A stretch of DNA of 11,511 nucleotides from Phycisphaerales bacterium (GTDB lineage: Bacteria; Planctomycetota; Phycisphaerae; UBA1845). The stretch covers positions 1 through 11,511 of the forward strand of contig JAUWNF010000055.1 in the NCBI GenBank assembly GCA_030612785.1. The letters are read 5' to 3'. Both the position numbers and the translations under genes were made by a program. Below are positions 7,320 through 11,511 of the stretch, one piece after another. Position 1 is the stretch's first letter; every line of letters begins with the position of its first letter. The notes under the pieces are model-generated. The model was not told the DNA's origin and searched no databases. It saw nothing but the letters and a program-made list of their open reading frames with translations.

Positions 7320-8339
7320 ATGGATGGATTGGCTATGTTTGGATTGCTGGCCGCGATATCCGATGTGGGAACCATTCTGTTCATGGTGCTCCCCATCGTC
7401 GGCTCAGGTTTGCTGGCCTTGGGAATCTACCAGGTCATCGAAGATTCCCGAAAGGTCAACCGCCGCAAGCTGATGGATCGCCTCAAAGGCGATAGCCGGA
7501 GCAGGAGTGCCAAGGAAGCGGCCTCGATTCTCAAGCGGACGCTGGACCAGAACCAGAGCGACGAACTGTTCGGCAACTTGATCGGCAAGCTCAGTTTCGT
7601 GCCGAAGCTGCAAACTCTGCTCGACCAGGCCAATGTCCGGTGGAGCGCCTCGCGCATGATCTTCAACCTGACCGCTATGGCCGCCATCGCGTTTATGGGG
7701 TTGTGGATCCTGCACTTCGGCATCTTCGCCGCCGTGGGTTGCGCCCTGGCCATTCTGTTGGGTCCGATCTTCTACCTCTCCGTACGACGCAAACGGCGGA
7801 TGGGCAAGCTCACCAATCAGCTCCCCGACGTTTTCGCGATGATGAGCCAGGCGTTACGCGCCGGCCACGGGCTTGCCTCGGCCATCCAGCTCATTCACGA
7901 ACAGATGCCCGACCCGATCAGTTCGGAGTTCGGGCAGGTCTATCACGAACAGAACCTCGGAATCAAGATCGAGGACGCCATGCTGGCCATGGCCGATCGC
8001 GTGGACTCGCTCGACGTGCGCTTCTTTGTCACCGCGGTGTTGATCCAACGCCAGACCGGAGGCGATCTGGCTGAGGTGCTCGACAAGATCGGAGAGGTGA
8101 TCCAGCAGCGCATCGAGTTGTTCGGGCTGGTGAAGGGCCTGACGGCGGAAGGCCGCCTGTCCGGCTGGGTGTTGTTCTCGCTACCGATCGTGGTGTTTCT
8201 CGCCTCGATGTGGCTCAACCCTGGCTACGCCAAGGTGCTGTACACCGACCCGCGCGGCAAGTTGATGTTGGGCCTCGCAATCGGCATGCAGATCATGGGG
8301 ATGGCCATGATCCGGTGGATCGTCAACATAAAGGTCTAG
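7320..8339 (+). CDS. tadB: Inner-membrane platform protein TadB (T2SSF domain)
   Basis: This 339-residue protein resembles TadB, one of the two GspF/T2SSF-type proteins that form the Tad platform and contact the TadA ATPase. Membrane segments are predicted near residues 18-39, 113-130 with 134-154, 281-299 and 316-333. The cytoplasmic T2SSF core lies at about 160-280. It includes LPDVFAMMSQALRAGHGLASAIQ-type helices (168-190) and the family's QTGGDLAEVLDKI (245-257). Neither possible start (ATG 7320 or in-frame ATG 7335) has a strong RBS; the first residues are dispensable for the fold, so the start is uncertain by five codons. tadC follows after 28 bases. Confidence 0.92.
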   Translation: MDGLAMFGLLAAISDVGTILFMVLPIVGSGLLALGIYQVIEDSRKVNRRKLMDRLKGDSRSRSAKEAASILKRTLDQNQSDELFGNLIGKLSFVPKLQTLLDQANVRWSASRMIFNLTAMAAIAFMGLWILHFGIFAAVGCALAILLGPIFYLSVRRKRRMGKLTNQLPDVFAMMSQALRAGHGLASAIQLIHEQMPDPISSEFGQVYHEQNLGIKIEDAMLAMADRVDSLDVRFFVTAVLIQRQTGGDLAEVLDKIGEVIQQRIELFGLVKGLTAEGRLSGWVLFSLPIVVFLASMWLNPGYAKVLYTDPRGKLMLGLAIGMQIMGMAMIRWIVNIKV

Positions 8340-8367
8340 CTCCGGCGGACCGACGGAGGACTCTGAC

Positions 8368-9297
8368 ATGTCGTTTTATGCACTAGCCGCTCTGGTTGTC
8401 GTCAGCGTCGCCCTGATCGTCTATGCCCTGCTGCCCAACCGCAAGCAGGAGGAACAGGAAACCATCCGCCGGAGAATGACCGGCAAGAAGTCCTCCGAGG
8501 ACAGCATCGAAGGGCTCCGCCTCCAGGCCAAGGAATCGATGGCCAAGAAGATGATGCAGAAGGTCGCCCCCATCGCGGTCCGACCGGCCATGCCCAAAAA
8601 CGCCGAGGAGATGTCCAAGCTGCGCATCAAGATGTCCAATGCCGGGTTCAGGAAAGAAAACGCTCCGACGCTCTTTCTGGCCAGCAAGACGATCCTCGCC
8701 GGAGGTCTCGCCCTCGTCGCCCTGACCTACGCCGTCGCGCAGGGTTATGGAGTGCAGCAACTCTTCGGAATCGCCATCTTCGCCGCCGGGATCGGGTTCA
8801 TGGCCCCGAACTTCTGGCTCAACTCCGCCGCCGCCAAGCGCGTCGGAAAAATCCGTGACGGACTGCCCGACTCCCTCGACCTGATGGTTATTACCGTCGA
8901 GTCCGGTCTGGCACTGGATGCCGCCCTCCAGCGCGTCGGCGATGAATTGCGCAACGTCCACCCGGTGATCAGCGAGGACTTTCAAATCGTCACGCTGGAG
9001 ACCCAAATGGGTATCCCCCGTTCCGAAGCGATGCAGAACCTCGCCCTGCGTTGCGGAGCGCCCGAGGTGAAATCGCTCGTCGCCATTATCAATCAGGCCG
9101 AACGGTTCGGCACCAGTATCGCCCAGGCCCTGCGTCGCCAGGCCGACGCCCTGCGCGTCAAGCGCCGCCAGGCCGCCGAAGAGCGCGCCCAGCAGACCGC
9201 GGTCAAGCTCATGTTGCCGCTCATCTTCTTCATTTTCCCGGCCATTTTCATCGTGCTCGGGGCCCCGGCGGCGCTGAGGATCATCGACACCTTGTAG
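8368..9297 (+). CDS. tadC: Inner-membrane platform protein TadC (T2SSF domain)
   Basis: This 309-residue protein is the second T2SSF platform protein and should pair with TadB around the pilus base. It has an N-terminal helix (4-22) and a Lys/Met-rich cytoplasmic stretch (24-95). A central membrane pair lies at about 103-126 and 131-152. The T2SSF core covers about 160-275 (GLPDSLDLMVITVESGLALD, then QAERFGTSIAQALRRQADAL near 243-262), and a C-terminal helix lies at 280-299 ending in RIIDTL. CGGAGGA (8354-8360) lies 7 bases before the ATG and gives a confident start. It is the last gene before a 373-base repeat-rich gap, so the co-transcribed platform block may end here. Confidence 0.92.
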   Translation: MSFYALAALVVVSVALIVYALLPNRKQEEQETIRRRMTGKKSSEDSIEGLRLQAKESMAKKMMQKVAPIAVRPAMPKNAEEMSKLRIKMSNAGFRKENAPTLFLASKTILAGGLALVALTYAVAQGYGVQQLFGIAIFAAGIGFMAPNFWLNSAAAKRVGKIRDGLPDSLDLMVITVESGLALDAALQRVGDELRNVHPVISEDFQIVTLETQMGIPRSEAMQNLALRCGAPEVKSLVAIINQAERFGTSIAQALRRQADALRVKRRQAAEERAQQTAVKLMLPLIFFIFPAIFIVLGAPAALRIIDTL

Positions 9298-9333
9298 CCC
9301 CAGTTCCCGTGCCGGGTGCTCTACCTGCCGAGA

Positions 9334-9505
9334 CGCGACCGTGACAGGCTGTCGATTTAATCGTTCGTAGTGATCCCCAGTGTAGCGTCACCCCTTGTGG
9401 GTGACGAAAAACGAGGCTGCGCCGCCCACAAGGGGCGACGCTACAGATCGAATCGACAGCCTGGTGAGGGAGCGTAAACAGAACCGCGACCGTGAGGGAG
9501 CGTAA
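9334..9505. repeat. 21-bp direct repeat, one copy split by an insertion
   Basis: The intact copy is at 9485-9505: CGCGACCGTGA overlapping GTGAGGGAGCGTAA by GTGA. The other copy is split: CGCGACCGTGA at 9334-9344 and GTGAGGGAGCGTAA at 9464-9477, with 119 bp between. GTGA is present on both sides of the split, as expected for a 4-bp target duplication. Confidence 0.75.
9345..9463. mobile_element. MITE-like palindromic element with 13-bp TIRs and GTGA target duplication
   Basis: The terminal inverted repeats CAGGCTGTCGATT (9345-9357) and AATCGACAGCCTG (9451-9463) are perfect. GTGA flanks both ends (9341-9344 and 9464-9467). Inside lies a second inverted repeat with 26-bp arms (9381-9406 and 9420-9445; 23 of 26 matching) and a 13-base loop. 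The left inner arm is itself a hairpin: CGTCACCC (9386-9393) with GGGTGACG (9399-9406). There is no coding capacity, so movement would need a transposase in trans. That it moved is inference from the split 21-bp repeat; it could also be a dispersed structural repeat of another kind. Confidence 0.6.
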
Positions 9506-9670
9506 TCTTATCGGACGAACGCACACCCGTGACAAGGTCCGAATTTAACCAATTCGGCCGATAATTCCCCAAGTGCGCGGTCAATTCAATCGATATTCTA
9601 GGAGCGAAGAGGGGAGCGAACGTTCCGGAGTCTATGTTCCTTTGGTGCGCTTACCGAAAGGGAATTCGAC

Positions 9671-10183
9671 ATGAAGACCTATTCCCGATGGGCGGTATGT
9701 CTCCTCGTGGTGTGTCTGTTCGCGTGCGTCGGTTGTCCAGGCCAGGGCAAGCGGCTCAACGCGCCGCCCCAGGGTTACCACGAAAACCATAGCCAACTGC
9801 ACGAATACTACACGTACATGGTGGACAATGCGATGTGCTATGACATGTGCCTCGCGGAGATCCACTTCGTCCCGCACACGGCCAGACTCAACAGCCTCGG
9901 CCTGCGCCGGCTCCAGCGCTACACCGAGCTTCTGAAAGACGACGGCGGAACCATACATCTGGAGTCCCCGGCCCCCGACGCAGAGCTGACTGAGCAGCGC
10001 GTCCAGAAAGTGTCCGACTTTCTCGCCACCGCCGGTCCGGACGCCGCGAAAGTGATCGTCAAGGTCGGTTTGCCGCGCGGACGCCCGCTCGACGCCAACG
10101 ATGCCATTCGGATCAAGCAAGAGGGAACCGTAAGCGACTACGAAAGTGGTGGTACCAGTAGTAGTTCTGGTGGCGGCTCATAG
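9671..10183 (+). CDS. OmpA/CpaD-like outer-membrane lipoprotein
   Basis: This 170-residue protein has a short basic start, a hydrophobic stretch (8-21) and candidate lipobox cysteines at C19 (LFAC) and C22 (CVGC), so it is probably a lipoprotein. Residues about 61-148 follow the OmpA/CpaD-like pattern: AEIHFVPHTARLNSLGLRRL, a beta segment IHLESPAP (95-102), helix LTEQRVQKVSDFLATAG (106-122), and a strand KVIVKVGLPRGRPL. CpaD proteins are Tad-locus lipoproteins of similar layout, but identity to CpaD proper cannot be claimed without alignment. A peptidoglycan or secretin-supporting role at the outer membrane is inferred from context. Several extra cysteines (C10, C15, C56, C60) are unusual. 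The C terminus is a Ser/Gly run that is probably flexible. AAGGGA lies 7 bases before the ATG. tadD follows after 34 bases. Confidence 0.7.
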   Translation: MKTYSRWAVCLLVVCLFACVGCPGQGKRLNAPPQGYHENHSQLHEYYTYMVDNAMCYDMCLAEIHFVPHTARLNSLGLRRLQRYTELLKDDGGTIHLESPAPDAELTEQRVQKVSDFLATAGPDAAKVIVKVGLPRGRPLDANDAIRIKQEGTVSDYESGGTSSSSGGGS

Positions 10184-10205
10184 ACCTGTTCCCCCGGCAA
10201 GAGGT

Positions 10206-10212
10206 GAGGTGA
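10206..10212 (+). promoter_or_regulatory. Ribosome binding site fixing the GTG start of tadD
   Basis: GAGGTGA lies 5 bases before GTG 10218. Starting there gives a complete lipoprotein signal peptide; the next in-frame ATG (10257) would remove most of it. Confidence 0.75.
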
Positions 10213-10217
10213 CAAAC

Positions 10218-11511
10218 GTGAACAAGCCAAGCAAACCTGTACTCCTCTTCTGCGGTATGGGGGTCGTCCTCGCGGGATGCGCGCCGAAGGAATACGCTGC
10301 CTACAACCCCAGGCAATCCAACTGGCTCCGCGCGGACGCCGAGGCCGCCAACCTCGCCACCGTTGTGCACACCCCTGACATCCAGCCGCGCACACACTTC
10401 GCAGCCGGACAACTCTTCGAGCAACAAGGAGAACTCCGCAAAGCCATCATCCAGTACCGCAAGGCCATCGCGGCAGAGCACGATTATGTGCCCGCGTACA
10501 GCCGCCTCGGCGTACTCCTCGGGCGGCTCGGGCGACACTCTGAAGCCGAACAGGCCCTGACCAAGGCCGTCGAGCTACGCCCCGACTGGGCGTTTCTGCG
10601 CAACAACCTCGGATTCGAGTACATGCTCCAGCGACGCTGGCTCGATGCGGAAGCCGAGTTACGCAACGCTATCCGTCTCCAGGCTGACTTCCGTCGGGCG
10701 CACAACAACCTCGCCATGGTCCTGTTCAAAACCGGACGTTTCGAGGAGTCGCTCGGCGAATTCCGTCAAGCCGTGCCCGAACCCGACGCCTACTACAACC
10801 TCGGGCTCATGTTCCGCGGCGAACACCGCTACCGCGACGCCGCCAACGCCTTCGAACGCGTACTGTCCCTGGCGTCCCGGTTCGAGGCCGCCAAAATCCA
10901 GTTGGCCCAGATCGCCCCGCGCCTGGAACTTGAAACCCCCCTGGAACCGCTGGCCGACATGGGCGCCTGGGAAATCGTCGCGCAGGCCCCGAACGCTCCA
11001 CTTGCGGCCGAGCCTGAGGCGCTTACGGCAAACCCACAAGCCCTTACCGGCGAAGTGAACGCCGTGCGCCAAGACGAGGCGCTCGTGGCCACCAGCACCG
11101 CATCTCAAACATATGCGACCGCCGCAGTCACGGAAGAAACCAGCCTTGCGTTCGTGGACGACCTCTCCCACAACGACATCCTCGACGAGCAACCGACCGA
11201 AGAACAAATGGCGAGCGAACCTGCGGTGGATCAGCCGGAGAGCCGGTCTCCTGACGAGCAGAAGCTCGCGGATGCCACTATAGTGGCATTTGCTAATGTC
11301 GACCCCGTGATTCCGCCCGATGCCACTTTGATGACACCAACTGATCCCGCCCCGGTGACACCGGTTGCTGAGGAGGTCTCTCCCCAGGCGGCGGACTTGC
11401 CCACCGAGCGGACCCCCGAGATTCTGCGGGCCGACGGTGGTCCCGACCCATGGCTAAATCCGGAGGGGTTTCTGTTCCCCGATCATCCTCTTGGACTCGC
11501 CCCCACCGTTG
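10218..11511 (+). CDS. tadD: TadD-like TPR lipoprotein, 3' end beyond window
   Basis: The frame is open for 431 codons plus one base and continues past the right edge. It starts at GTG with a good RBS. The signal peptide ends in the lipobox LAGC (18-21). About five TPR-like repeats cover residues 57-225: AGQLFEQQGELRKAIIQYRKAI, then YSRLGVLLGRLGRHSEAEQA, NNLGFEYMLQRRWLDAEAEL, NNLAMVLFKTGRFEESLGEF and YNLGLMFRGEHRYRDAANAF. From about 240 onward the chain is Ala/Pro/Glu/Thr-rich, low in order and unusually long for TadD, which is mostly TPR in known examples. TadD is an outer-membrane-associated lipoprotein needed for secretin function in Tad systems. A 18-bp perfect DNA palindrome lies in the tail-coding part (11272-11289). 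The TPR lipoprotein call is firm; the tadD name rests on context. Confidence 0.82.
   Translation, partial: MNKPSKPVLLFCGMGVVLAGCAPKEYAAYNPRQSNWLRADAEAANLATVVHTPDIQPRTHFAAGQLFEQQGELRKAIIQYRKAIAAEHDYVPAYSRLGVLLGRLGRHSEAEQALTKAVELRPDWAFLRNNLGFEYMLQRRWLDAEAELRNAIRLQADFRRAHNNLAMVLFKTGRFEESLGEFRQAVPEPDAYYNLGLMFRGEHRYRDAANAFERVLSLASRFEAAKIQLAQIAPRLELETPLEPLADMGAWEIVAQAPNAPLAAEPEALTANPQALTGEVNAVRQDEALVATSTASQTYATAAVTEETSLAFVDDLSHNDILDEQPTEEQMASEPAVDQPESRSPDEQKLADATIVAFANVDPVIPPDATLMTPTDPAPVTPVAEEVSPQAADLPTERTPEILRADGGPDPWLNPEGFLFPDHPLGLAPTV
11272..11289. repeat. 18-bp perfect palindrome within tadD
   Basis: ATGCCACTATAGTGGCAT is its own reverse complement over all 18 bases with no loop. It is in frame in the tail of TadD and includes the rare codon ATA. 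The first nine bases' core GATGCCACT recurs about 48 bases later (near 11319-11327). The surrounding codons (ACT, ATA, TTT, GCT, AAT) are more AT-rich than the rest of the gene. It could be an operator-like or repeat-derived sequence. Confidence 0.7.

Larger units (their letters stand above)
9298..9670. other. Repeat-rich intergenic gap between tadC and the lipoprotein genes
   Basis: There is no gene in these 373 bases. The left part holds a 119-bp palindromic element flanked by GTGA repeats and two copies of a 21-bp sequence, annotated separately. The right part (about 9541-9600) is AT-richer, with GATAAT (9560-9565) and GATATT (9592-9597) as possible -10 boxes but no good -35. The palindrome GAACGTTC sits at 9618-9625. 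AAGGGA (9658-9663) is the RBS of the next gene. A separate promoter for the lipoprotein pair is plausible but not demonstrated. Confidence 0.6.

Noticed and set aside
9527..9550. Third degenerate copy of the sequence near the MITE left end (CCGTGACA...TTTAA)
   Set aside because: Similarity to 9339-9360 needs gaps and several mismatches; not strong enough to call a repeat.
1..11511. CRISPR array, tRNA, rRNA or integrase-type island signs
   Set aside because: No regularly spaced repeats, no cloverleaf or rRNA-like segments, and no recombinase or transposase genes were seen.

Overview
The window holds most of one tad (Flp / type IVc pilus) locus. Ten genes all lie on the + strand, in the order tadV/cpaA - tadE - cpaB/rcpC - cpaC/rcpA - tadZ/cpaE - tadA/cpaF - tadB - tadC - an OmpA/CpaD-like lipoprotein - tadD. 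The last gene runs off the right edge. GC content is high, and the non-canonical GTG starts have good Shine-Dalgarno sites. Lipoproteins and a secretin mean a diderm envelope. The roomy intergenic gaps filled with unrelated palindromes, together with the gene set, remind me of Planctomycetota (Phycisphaerae-like) or a similar GC-rich environmental diderm. That taxonomic guess is inference only; no marker gene is present.

Layout. 1-172: leader with a very GC-rich hairpin and a C9-G-C13 tract. 173-1163: prepilin peptidase and a TadE pseudopilin, one base apart. 1164-1427: gap with a possible promoter. 1428-4195: CpaB and the CpaC secretin, overlapping by one base. 4196-4506: gap with a 17-bp-stem hairpin. 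4507-5709: TadZ. 5710-5840: gap with small palindromes. 5841-7238: TadA ATPase. 7239-7319: gap with a palindrome abutting the tadA stop. 7320-9297: TadB and TadC platform proteins. 9298-9670: a repeat-rich gap containing a MITE-like element. 9671-10183: OmpA/CpaD-like lipoprotein. 10218-end: TadD TPR lipoprotein.

How they work together. TadV cleaves the Flp prepilin and the TadE pseudopilin. The TadA hexamer powers assembly through the TadB/TadC inner-membrane platform. TadZ localises the machine at a pole or focus. CpaC forms the outer-membrane channel, CpaB links it to the periplasm, and the two lipoproteins (CpaD-like and TadD) help secretin assembly and stability. The Flp major pilin and a TadG-type protein are not in the window; they may lie just to the left or elsewhere.

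The protein machinery is conventional. The less ordinary content is between the genes. Most notable is a 119-bp palindromic element (9345-9463) with 13-bp perfect terminal inverted repeats and a GTGA direct repeat on both sides. It splits one copy of a 21-bp repeat whose intact copy lies 22 bp downstream, so an apparent 'empty site' is present in the same window. Other points are the poly-C tract before cpaA, further unrelated palindromes in the other gaps, and an 18-bp perfect palindrome inside the tadD reading frame.
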